Origin: Marthasterias glacialis | Taxonomy: Eukaryota > Echinodermata > Asteroidea > Forcipulatida > Asteriidae | Length of the DNA: 64,000 nt | Assembly (NCBI GenBank): GCA_911728455.2 | Contig: OU452225.1 | Location: forward strand, 11,444,731 to 11,508,730 | Direction: 5' to 3' | In this document: positions 1-10,034 of the stretch, piece by piece | Layout of the letters: each line of letters opens with the position of its first letter | How positions within the stretch are numbered: position 1 is the first letter of the stretch | Program-made: the position numbers and the translations under genes | Notes under the pieces: model-generated | The model's database searches: none | What the model was told of the DNA's origin: nothing | The model's input: the letters and a program-made list of their open reading frames with translations, nothing else

Positions 1-869
1 GCCAATCCTTTGTTTAAATGCTAAACCGGTATATTCCCCAGCTTCGAAGAAGGTCACAACCGTTACGCAACTCAAGCTCACACAGAGTATGTGACAAACT
101 AGTAGCCACTGCGCTTGCGCAGCGTATTACGTAATGTTACTTGCTCCTGAAAAGAGTTCGAGGTGTGTAAGGAAAAAAGTATACCATGGGTTGTATGTTT
201 CAATTTAGTACAATAATAATAATCAAGCTGCACGTACTGCTTGGATAGCTCTGTTCTCAGTTACGTTAATACATAAACACTAAACCTACATTCAGCGTTC
301 ATTTGAGAAGTTTTGAGAGAGTGAGAAGCTGTGAGGAGACACTTTAGAAGATGTTACGATTTAATATCATGGAATGATTCAGTCATCACCCATAGAGCAT
401 CTTTAAATCGACCAACTGTTCGAGTGAATAATTTTTGAAAGGACTTGTTGGATACTTTGGTAAGGTACACAACTAAATTTGAATTTATCAATTTAGTTTT
501 CTCGTATGCAGATGTCTTGTAAAGAGTTTTTCCTTTTCAAGTTTCTGGTCTTTTTTTTTTTTTTGTCTGTGTCTGTGTTTGTGTAGTGTGGTTAGCGTTC
601 TGGCTCATAGTTTTCTGTGTTTGTGTTTAAATTTATTGTTGTCAATTAAATTGTATTGTAATTTAAATTATTGTAATCATCCAGTGTAACTGAATATAGG
701 TTGTATGCTAATTAGGAGGACCATCCTATGGAGAATAAGCGATATAGTAAGAACCGGTTACATTATAAAATAGCATGGCCCATTTTAATGGGAGATGGTA
801 GGCTAACGCCTATTCTCTCCAATGTCTACTATCCAACTCATTTTTTAAGAATAGTACTCTTGCCCCCAA

Positions 870-1200
870 CAACATAAATTGGGAGGTCATTCCAACTTTC
901 TGATTTGTCAAGTCTTGGTTTTGAAGCTGTGGCCCTCTTGTGACTGAGAAGAAGCGTTTGGCTTCAATCCTTTCGGACCCTCTCAAGATTTTGAATGTTT
1001 CGAATTAAGTCTCCGCGCATAGCTTCTCTGTTCTCCATGCTGTACAGATTCAGCAACTGCAATATTATTCTAGATGTCTAATTTCTGATCGCCAGCTTAG
1101 TGGCCCTCCTCTGTTGAACTTTCTCCACTGTGTGCGGATGTCGTTCTTCAAACCGGGGCTTCATGCCTGGACGCAGTCCTCAAATTGAGGCCAGATGTAT
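870..1200 (-). pseudogene. Decayed non-LTR retrotransposon (LINE) ORF2 3' fragment
   Basis: On the minus strand the stretch around 1060-960 reads LNLYSMENREAMRGDLI followed, after a frame change, by FKILRGSERIEAKRFFSV. This resembles the region after the reverse-transcriptase domain in CR1/jockey-like LINEs, where 'LEDRRLRGDMIEVYKIL...FF' is usual. Stops and at least one frameshift break it, so it is a dead fragment. The clade assignment is a guess. Confidence 0.5.
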
Positions 1201-1214
1201 GTCTTATAGATAAA

Positions 1215-1400
1215 TAGGATGGTGAAGCTTTATTTGCGTCAAAGAGCTGCCTAAACGGAAAAAGTAGCTACTAAGCATAACAAAATTATACTAACAACAA
1301 CAAGGTTACCAGCAAAAATACATTATCTCATGTGGTATCTGTGACTGATATCCTGCTTATTTTTTGCTCAGCAGAAAATTTTCTATGAAATTTGGCCCGG
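1215..1400. repeat. Short dispersed element, GGCCCAATTTCATA family
   Basis: It ends in TTTCTATGAAATTTGGCCC and carries internal GGTTACCAGC and GTGACTG blocks. These are shared with 26390-26910, 38268-38465, 55620-55765 and 56640-56822, which defines a dispersed family of about 200 bp with imperfect terminal inverted repeats. Confidence 0.55.
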
Positions 1401-4400
1401 GTAAACAAAGACATAATTAGGCCCATTAACATTTGCGGATGATAGGAAATTCAATCAGAAGAGTGTTGAAGCGTAATGATTGACCTGTTATTTTGATTAT
1501 CGCACTCTGGAAAACTATCCGAGACGCCTTGTAACTTTCTGTGCGAAGGGATTGAAACATGTTTTAAAATGTTCTCAACTTATCGCGGATGGCTGGCCAA
1601 CCTATAATGTCTGACGTTTTTCCCTTCCAAAAAGTAAAGTATCATTGTTTTGTTTATGCAATATATTTTACGCTTCAGCTTTCCAAGTTCTGTCTGTCGG
1701 TGTGTTTGTTGTATTTTCCTGATTTATTTATTTATAAGAGTAAGTTTAGTGTACCAATATTATGTTCTAAAGTCTTCATCCTCCGGTCCGTGCTTTACGC
1801 TTCATCCATGTTAACTAGTAACGATTGATACCGCCAAAACCGACCAGTTCTACCGATTGGTTTTATCAATAATGGTTCTACCTTTCGCCTTTATTGTTTC
1901 ACTGTTAACCCGCGGAGGATGGAACCCGTCAACCTTTTGACTAAAATGTATTAGGCAAGTTTCTCCGTGTAGTGAGAATGATGTTAATGTTATCATTGTG
2001 GTGTTACTTAATCCGGATCTTGGCGCAATACGTAAGGTGACTCAGATCACGTGCGCGATTCCTGCTAATCACCGGGAAGTTATGCTGTTTGTTTAGACCG
2101 TACTAGGTGACGTAACAGCCCGACCGGGAACCTTTATAATGCTTTATGTAACAATAGAATGTTTCTATCTTAACCCGGACTCTACGTAATAGTCCGTTGT
2201 CCGTTGGTTCTTACTGTACCTGTATTGATTGAGGATTTATTGCTTGAATAACGGAACTAACTTGCGTTGCTCTTCTTTGAGCCTGTTTGGTTAGCTTTTA
2301 ACTACACTGCGGGTCAGGTACATACCGTGTTATATCATAGTTTTCTGAATAAAACTTTTTACTTGATAATTACATTCCTATAGGCCGAACTAGTACTAAA
2401 AATTCCTGAGAATATATTTCTATCAACTTCCATGTTGGAGAAAAAATATCAACCAAAGTTCGATTATAATTTATTTAGTTACTAAAAACGACAAATACGC
2501 GAAAGTTCGGACAAAAAAAATACCTTTTTTTTCCTTTCTCGAAACGTACCCAAATGGTTTTATGGAAAATGTATTGTCTACAACCAGACCAGGGGGGTTG
2601 CAGTGTCCATATCACTTCGAAATAAATTGCGTACAAATATGAAAACTTTGCGTTTTCATTTCAAGAATTTACTTTGACCACACTATTGTTTAATAAGTCA
2701 AAGACCTTTCACGAGAAAAGAGAGCCTTTAAAGTTTTATTTGGGTCCATTCAAAAGGAAATAATGATTAGCCACAAATCGAGGCTGCAATCGGCTTGAGC
2801 CCCTTCCACACTAGACGAAGTACCCAGGAAAATTTCCCAAGAAAAATTTGGTTGGCCTTTTCACAGCTGGCAAACTCCCGGGAAATAAGCATTTTCTGGG
2901 AAATAGTTACCCCCTTCTTGGTCGTAGGGTTAAGCGAGATAAATCCCTGCGGTTACCGAGTGATCATTTTTTCCCTATAGGAAGACGTCGTTGAGTATGA
3001 AACGAACATGGAAAAACGGAGGTGTGGTTTAAACTCCCAAGAAATTTCCTGTTTGTTTTTTTTTACTGGGAATTGGCCCTGTAATGTGAACAGGGCTACG
3101 GACGAATGCAGGAAGCTTTGGTAACTTTCACCAGGCCTGATTGCTTCGTTCTTGAAAGGCCAGGGGCATCAAGGCATTTTCTTCTTGATGAAGGACACAT
3201 CTATGAGGAAATTGTACTGGAACATTTCAAGAGCACCAAGGCAATGGCCAGGGGCAACGTATGGCGCAATCCTATAAGTACATCAGACCTGTATAATATG
3301 TACGGTGGCGTGGATGAATTTTAGACAGTGAGCAACTTCAGCCGTTTGATTTGATTGTTAAGAATTAGTGAACACCGTCTCGGCAGTGCTGTTATACGTC
3401 ACATGATTCGGAGCGAGATTTTACACCATTACATGGCAACATAATAGGATTGTGCCATACACATTGAGAACCGTCTCTTACGTAACTATGCCAAAGCTTG
3501 TCCGAACCAAAGATTATGGGGCGCCGAAGGCACAAGATGGAGAACTCTGGCTGAAATGTGACTCTATTGATACAACCATAGATACGTGCAGATCAGTGCA
3601 GAATCAGATCACTTACCGAAATGGCGCCCATGGGTATTTCACTTTCTAACAATCTTGCACATTCGGCGCTCTATAATCTTTGGTCCGAACTATGTGACAT
3701 AGCATGTCTCTAGAGTGTGCGGAATTCAAATTCGTGCAAATCCCGAGGGCCATTGTTAAGCGCATTATAGTGCAAACCTAGGGTATTATGGGACTTTTAC
3801 CTCCATGTTTGACGAGGAGCGATATTGCTCCATTCGTGCAAATACGTGGGTAATTTGAGCGGCGAACCCGTAGAGTTTAATCAAATGCAACTAGCTAATA
3901 ATGGCTTACAGCTCCTACCAGATAACGGTCATTTCAATTGAGCTACGGTTAAATTTAAAGGTCAAGTTTTTGTGGTCCATGGTACAGAAGAGACTTTAAG
4001 GCGCTTGGAGGCAGTATATATATTTTTTGTATCATTACGGTACTTTTCCATTTGTAGCTTGTTGACATTCTCTTGTGTTACAATAAAATTACCCAACGAG
4101 TTTGCTGCCGCCTATCGTCTGAGAAGTCTGTTGTTGGATATGAGTGATTCGTCGATGAATGGGTTCACTGACATGCACGCAATATAAATATGGAGTTTGG
4201 TATATGCGTCAATATAAATAACATTGATCATAGTTTTCAAAATAGAAGACAAACACATTGATGAGAGATCGTAAAGGGTCAACAAATAGTTGCGAAACGA
4301 GAGCATTGTCCCCTTGAGTGAGGTCCCCTTGAGTGGGAATCAAGTAGAAGGTTCCCAAAGATAAACAAATGAAGGAACGAATTTTAAAAAGCTCTTCAAT

Positions 4401-4422
4401 TTATTGTATTTTTTTGCTACAG

Positions 4423-4443
4423 AATACCATTAAAAGGATCACA
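4423..4443 (+). promoter_or_regulatory. 5' UTR start of the bZIP coding exon, after splice acceptor
   Basis: A pyrimidine-rich tract followed by CTACAG ends at 4422, giving a good acceptor. It implies that the mRNA has an upstream non-coding exon, as vertebrate NFIL3 does. Confidence 0.5.
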
Positions 4444-6111
4444 ATGGCAGCGGCATCTCCACTTCCCCAGACATCTGCGTTGAATCTGTCCATCAAAATG
4501 GCAGACCAACTCAATCGGGACTGCCAGACACAGCGCCGTCACTGCGGCAAACCCGTCCAGCGTGTCCATCCGAACGGCCGCCTTTCCGAACAGGGAAGCC
4601 TATCTAATATGCTCCCGTCGGTAGCAACGAAGCTCTCCAACGGCTCCAACCCAATGGACTTGAGCCCCAACATGCCAGAGCTAATCATGTCCCGGAAGCA
4701 GAGAGTCTTCACCATGGAAGAATCCAAGGATATCCAGTATTGGGACAAGCGCCGGAAGAACAACGATGCCGCCAAGAGGTCCAGAGAGAAGAGACGTTTC
4801 ACAGACCTTGTTTTGGAAACTCATGTGATGAACCTCGCCAGGGAGAACGAGAAACTGAAAGCAGAGCTTCAGGCTATGAAGGAAGGCAATGATCGACCTT
4901 ACAGAGGTAAGAATGCCCAGAGTGAAGACAGGATCCGCTCAACGTCGACTGGAGAACAATTAGGCATAGGAGTTGCTTTCTCCGGTTATGATCGAGATTT
5001 GCCATTCTTCAAAGCAGCCTCTGCCACAAAACTGTACCCGTCAGACCCATCCAAGAACTTGCTAGCATATCCAACCACTTTGTTGCAACCTATAGTACCT
5101 CCAACCAATGATAAGCTCACTACTAGAATGTCTCAGAGGGCACCAGTTTCTTTGCCACCGAAGATGGATGATAACGCAATCCATGCCTATCTCGGGAACT
5201 CTCATCAACTGATGGTCAGGCAAGACGACTCGAGAGTTCAACCACGGGTGATTCGACAATCTTCTTTAGGTGTTCTAAACGGCAAGACCAAAGTGACCTC
5301 GCCTCTAGAGAGTGAATCTTTCTGCCCATCGCTGGCCCCATCGGTCCCACCTACTGTACAAACAGACGTTACAAATGCCCAACAGAAACCCCCGTCCCCA
5401 CCCTCTCCACATAGTGCCTTCTCCACAGGCATTGAACTCTCCAAACTTCCCCATAAGCTTCGCGAGAAAATGAAACGTTCTCTTGCACAGAGCGAAGAGG
5501 GCGTTGGGGGCAAAACATCCGATGAGCCATTGTGCAAGATAAAAAGAACCTTGTCATCTGAAATTTCCAGTATTCCTAGCCCACTGAGGTCAAAGGTCGC
5601 TCAGGAAGACATCCCTTGTGGTCGCCCCAGGTTAGACAGCTTAACACCTCCTCTTTCTTGCTCCTCAAGTGATGGCAACATCAGCCCCCATCCCTGTAGT
5701 TCCGTCTTGGAGTATCCAGTAAAAACTGAATTCCCCCCTTCTGGTCCTTCTGAACTTAACCTGAACGAAACTCACGAAAGGATGGTTCAGGCAGCCCAGG
5801 CTTTAGCAGCCCTCAACAAGGGTACAACAGAGGGTTTCCCCGTGCATGGCAGCGTCCGCAATCTTCAAATGAACATGGATGATAGTGCGAAGTATTGGGA
5901 CAAGCGAAGACGCAACAACCAAGCCGCCAAAAAGTGCCGGGACGCCAAGAGACTCTTAATTGATTACAGAGCGGCTCGTTCGGCATACCTGGAGCAGGAG
6001 AACATCCAGCTGCGCAATGAAACATCTTTGCTACAGAAGGACGTGGCGAGACTGAAGGAACTCATCAAGAGAAAAACAACAGAAACAATGGGCAAGTCGT
6101 CTCAACAATAA
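4444..6111 (+). CDS. NFIL3: NFIL3-like bZIP transcription factor with two bZIP domains
   Basis: A single uninterrupted coding exon encodes 555 residues. I chose the ATG at 4444 because it has a strong start context (ACAATGG) and lies 21 bases after a splice acceptor ending at 4422; the upstream ATG at 4369 lies within the presumed intron. Residues about 85-140 form a bZIP with the NFIL3/E4BP4 signature: YW-KRRKNN-AAKRSREKRR, then LVLE and a leucine zipper. In that family it represses D-box (TTACGTAA-type) promoters and acts in clock and immune control. Residues 484 to about 545 form a second complete basic region (KRRRNNQAAKKCRDAKR) and zipper with YLEQENIQLRNE, which is closer to PAR-type proteins (HLF/TEF/DBP). 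The roughly 340 residues between are rich in Ser and Pro and contain a possible SUMO site (VKTE). NFIL3 family membership is strong. One-to-one orthology is not proven, and the second bZIP is unusual. Confidence 0.9.
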   Translation: MAAASPLPQTSALNLSIKMADQLNRDCQTQRRHCGKPVQRVHPNGRLSEQGSLSNMLPSVATKLSNGSNPMDLSPNMPELIMSRKQRVFTMEESKDIQYWDKRRKNNDAAKRSREKRRFTDLVLETHVMNLARENEKLKAELQAMKEGNDRPYRGKNAQSEDRIRSTSTGEQLGIGVAFSGYDRDLPFFKAASATKLYPSDPSKNLLAYPTTLLQPIVPPTNDKLTTRMSQRAPVSLPPKMDDNAIHAYLGNSHQLMVRQDDSRVQPRVIRQSSLGVLNGKTKVTSPLESESFCPSLAPSVPPTVQTDVTNAQQKPPSPPSPHSAFSTGIELSKLPHKLREKMKRSLAQSEEGVGGKTSDEPLCKIKRTLSSEISSIPSPLRSKVAQEDIPCGRPRLDSLTPPLSCSSSDGNISPHPCSSVLEYPVKTEFPPSGPSELNLNETHERMVQAAQALAALNKGTTEGFPVHGSVRNLQMNMDDSAKYWDKRRRNNQAAKKCRDAKRLLIDYRAARSAYLEQENIQLRNETSLLQKDVARLKELIKRKTTETMGKSSQQ

Positions 6112-6929
6112 CTTGTCATCGATACAAACTGTGCTTTTATCTTTGTCATGTAATTTTGTATCAAAGTTTTACAACAATGTTATACTTTATTTTGATCAGA
6201 AATAATACATTTTAAAAACATTTAAAATGGTGTACATGCTGAATTGTTGAGGATACCTTGAAGGTTAAGGCGTTCTTGTGAGGAAACAAAAAGAAGTGTA
6301 TTCGGCTGAATCTGGAAAAACTGTAAAACGGCTATATTTTTAATACCAAACTGCTCGCAGACTCCGTGCTCCTACGTTGTGATATTAAAAGGGACTCTTC
6401 ATTTTAAACGCGACATCCCCGCGATATAGAGGAGTGAAATATTGGCTTGACAATTTGGTATCTGATTGGAGGTGTTTATGGCACAAATATTCCATAAAGC
6501 TATTGTTGGCACAAAATGTTGTTCACTCAACCTCTCTATAGGGCGCAAGACCACGCCATCGTTATACGTAACAATACAAAACGCCCTCCCAGTGGAAGCA
6601 AGAACCAATCTGGTACAGTGTGGTTATTTTATGTTAATTTATCCTCCCATCAAACGACAAAGATCTACTTGGCTGTTAAATGAAAGAAATAATGAATGTT
6701 TTGCATTCATGCATTAATCTTGATGAGTTGAAAAATGGAATGTTCCATTCAACGCGGCGTTTATCTCTGAAAATAATTCTCACCATCGTTGCACTCATAA
6801 ACATTCATTATTTGTGGTGGTATCCTCTTTGATGCGATTCCTTGAAAATGCAAAGGTAAAAAACAGGATTGGTAATAAAAATCTGATATTGCAGTGTTCT
6901 TACTTTTTGTGATTCATTATCATATATGA

Positions 6930-7220
6930 AAAAAAACTGAAAATTTGGGTCGAAATCCGTCGTCTGAGTCAGGAGGAAAAAAAAGTGAAAAACCATGCAC
7001 AGTTTTCAGCATGTAAACACATTGTCCTTAATTTAGATTTTTCACAGTCTAAATTAAAATCGGGGTCTTCAACTTCTATTTTCTCGGTTTTGTTTTTTGT
7101 TTTTTGACATTATTTCAGATAGAAATATTTCAATGGAAGATTGGTACCGGTATGAACTTCATAATCAGTGAGCTTTCAGACTGATACTATTAAAAACATA
7201 TTGGATGAATACCAATCCTG
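6930..7220. repeat. Dispersed element sharing CGTCGTCTGAGTCAG and ACACATTGT blocks
   Basis: The same ordered blocks (AAATTTGGG, CGTCGTCTGAGTCAG, CAGCATGTAAACACATTGT, GGGTCTTCAA, ATTTCAGA-AAATATTTC, CTTCATAATCAGT-AGCTTTCAGACTGATAC) recur at 15010-15235 and, reversed, at 60500-60860. Part recurs at 45340-45545. Confidence 0.6.
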
Positions 7221-7629
7221 TATTCTACCTTTAACATTGATTGAAATAGTTGCTCTCATGTTTACATTTACATTTAGATATTTACATTGGATTCCATTCA
7301 GTGGCTCTCCATAATCGAGCCATTGTGTGATGAGGGTTGTTGTGTAGATTACACACAATTACTTCGGCTTTAAAGTGGTGCTGTACATAATTATGCTCTA
7401 TCCCTTATTGACAAAACCGTTAAATTGCTGCAAAGTTTATTGCTTTATCGATAACTTGGTTTTAAAAATGTACCATTGAACATGCTAAACGTATTTTAAC
7501 ATTAAAATATAATTTATTTTGAATGAAATTTAATAGAACTTGGTGGTCAGTCAACGTTGGACTTTAAACAAGCTCTGAACAGTCAACGTTTGACTCTAAA
7601 CCGTTCAAACGTTCACTGCATTAAAAAAA

Positions 7630-7800
7630 AACATGTTTCAATGGGAGACTTTGGAACGCTAGGTGGCAGCAGACTTACCAGGTAATTTTCCCGCTGTTTG
7701 CATAATATTATATCTGAGCATGGGCAAATTTCCGAGAACTATTGATTTACCTGGTAAGTCTGCTGCCACCTAGCGGCCTCAAAATTCTCCCATTGCTTTT
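7630..7800. repeat. MITE-like inverted repeat (CTAGGTGGCAGCAGAC ends)
   Basis: Arms of about 45 bp pair with each other. The left arm contains CGCTAGGTGGCAGCAGACTT and ACCAGGTAA; the right arm is its reverse complement, and AATGGGAGA / TCTCCCATT close the ends. A relative lies at 62028-62290. Confidence 0.7.
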
Positions 7801-7979
7801 CATGTATATTTTACATGAAATTCAGACAGAATTGAGTAACTCTATTCTTAGAGGATAATGTACATAATTATAAGAAGAAACGCACGTTGCTTTCTTCAGT
7901 AACGATACATAGCTATAGTTTTCAAACAGCAGTTTTACCCACACGTTTTATTGTTATTTTTTTTTGAAAATTGTTGTTA

Positions 7980-8012
7980 TGTTTGTTTGTTTGTTTGTTT
8001 GTTTGTTTGTTT
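7980..8012. repeat. TTTG microsatellite
   Basis: About eight tandem GTTT units in an otherwise non-coding stretch. Confidence 0.9.
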
Positions 8013-9009
8013 TGGGGGGATTCTTGTCGAAGGCATAACTTTAATATAGTTTTATATTTGACATGTTCTAGTTTAATTTCGTAAGTCCAGTGCAGATTAC
8101 ACCGACATAGTGTACAGTTTGGCGTCGTTTTCTTTTTTAATGAGTTTGTAACGGCGGGCCAACCTTGTTTACAATCATGAATAAATATTAAATCGGGTGT
8201 GCTTTCATAACAGTTTTTTTTACAATGTGTCTGTTTGATGGTTTGTGCATATCTCCAAGGCATAATTACTTGTCTTTTTTCTTCTTTCTCTCTCGATTTT
8301 ACAAAAAGGGGAGCATTTATATTGAGAAACCAAAACCCATGCAGTCACTGACAGTTGACACCATCGTCATCAATTTAAAATGTAGTTGGCAAAGAAAAGA
8401 TAACACTGGAACAATGGGATGCATTTTGTAGACTTGATTTGTAAACAAAAAGGTGGAATTTGACACTTCAAAACCGTATTAAGCGGACAATAACTGGGCA
8501 CAGTCCAGCCATTAGTCTGGATAAAACTACTCATCGAATATCATGAGCCTGCCAAACCAAAAGAGAAAATATTCCGTGCTTTCAATTTTTATATTGACTA
8601 AAGGGCGAAGGCTGATTTAATGAACCTATTGAGCAAACAAAATAGATTCAAAAATGTGTTTTAAATGATAAGGAAAGAGAAATACATGTATTGCCAGAAC
8701 TAAACCGGCTCAAAGTAGCATCTATTTGTCATTTTTTCACGTCTGGTGCCCTGCTGATTTATCGGTCAGTAAAAAAAATTGTCAAAACAATTGCTTTATT
8801 GCTTACGAAATTGTTGGCCCAGAACACAATGCCGCAAATTCAATGCACGGGCACTCTGCCAAACGTCCCCCAACAAGACACGACAAGGCCTATCACCGTC
8901 TGTGGCGGATGCGGGAAACATTGGCAAAGTACCAGTTTGTGCTTTCAAAACCAGTACATGTATTTGTAAATACACTTACCAGTAGAGACCTGCCAGATCA
9001 AGGTACAAT

Positions 9010-9060
9010 GCGCAATATGTGGCAGAGGGAGACCCCCCCCCCAAAAAAAAAAAAAAAAAA

Positions 9061-9107
<47 letters not shown>

Positions 9108-9240
9108 TTCCCTTTCGAACACACTGTTCCCCTCTTGTACAGAAGTACCCCCTCAAATCTTCAAAAGAATTCCAGAGATTTCCAGAACACAAAAAAGACG
9201 CCGGAGGAGGGGATTCACCCTGCCACATATCGAGCACCAA
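9010..9240. repeat. Terminal-inverted-repeat element with poly-A and AAC microsatellite
   Basis: The ends carry ATATGTGGCAG and CTGCCACATAT in inverted orientation. Inside are poly-C, poly-A and about 15 AAC units (9036-9105). A relative lies reversed at about 52484-52665 with the same ends and the internal TTGTACAGAAGTACCCC block. Glutamine- or leucine-rich ORFs over the AAC run are products of the microsatellite. Confidence 0.65.
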
Positions 9241-10034
9241 ATGGATCAAGGCGGCTATTATGTGGTGGCTAAGGACATCGAGGACAAGCAAACACGTAAA
9301 TATTTTGCAAATCGTGAAATTATACGCCAATATTTTACGCAAATTACCTGTATATTGTGCCAGTGTCATTCATTTTACGTAAATATGTACGTGAATATAA
9401 TTACACCATAGCTACTATTGCTTCGTCTTGTTTAGGTCTCGTGCTTGTTATCTGTCCTGATGTTGAAACAGTCCTTTCTCTCAGTGGCCAAGTGGCTATG
9501 TCCTTACACTAAAATGAAATTATGTAATTAACTAAATTATAAACATAATAAACGTGGCACTCGTTTGACTGGCGATGACTACATGGATCATGCATGGACT
9601 AACCTACTACCTCTCATAAGACATGGCTGGTTATTTAGTCATGCAAAGTTGGGAAGGTAGATAGCATAGCCGCAGCGTCACTCAAATGCATCTGTCTTCA
9701 GTCTTTTATTGTCAAAGCATTATTATTACATGAATATGGTGTTGAATGTCTCATTCCCTAAAATGTTACTGGGCAACAGAGGGCGCCATAACTTTTAAAA
9801 TTGCATGCTCGATTAAAATAGATCGGCGGGTGGGAGGTGATACTTCGAGCAGGCGCTTGGTGGCGCTATGAAGAAAAAGACAACGATATAGTCGGATACC
9901 CTCACGGCGGGAGCTGAGCTTGAAAATAATAATATGGAATTGGAACACTTGATACCCGACCGTAATTGCTTTGCGCAAATTCCGCGAAAGTTTTGCTGGA
10001 CCGGTTGGAATATTTTTTCATAAAAATCGGCAAA

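Larger units (their letters stand above)
1..4422. other. 5' flank of bZIP gene; no supported gene
   Basis: No exon I can assign lies here. The stretch holds a decayed LINE (about 870-1200, minus), a short dispersed element (about 1215-1400) and otherwise unremarkable AT-rich DNA. Two short plus-strand ORFs (3106-3324 and 3452-3649) match nothing I recognise. A typical splice acceptor (polypyrimidine run then CTACAG, ending 4422) stands just before the bZIP coding exon, so non-coding 5' exons of that gene probably lie within or beyond this stretch; I could not place them. Confidence 0.6.
6112..10034. other. Spacer between bZIP gene and TRIR
   Basis: It contains the bZIP 3' UTR and then dispersed elements: 6930-7220, a hairpin element at 7630-7800, a (TTTG)n run near 7980-8010, and a terminal-inverted-repeat element with poly-A/AAC at 9010-9240. 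I see no conserved coding segment. ORFs here are short and fall within repeats. Confidence 0.6.

Noticed and set aside
1984..2360. Solo LTR of a retrotransposon
   Set aside because: The stretch begins with TGTTAATG and has a promoter-like middle, but I found no matching end or target duplication.
4369..4443. Upstream start for the bZIP protein (25 extra residues)
   Set aside because: The extra part spans a pyrimidine tract and splice acceptor and has a hydrophobic, unconserved sequence. ATG 4444 has the better context.
9019..9411. Poly-Gln protein (or poly-Asn and poly-Leu in other frames)
   Set aside because: All come from the AAC microsatellite inside a TIR element with no conserved flanks.
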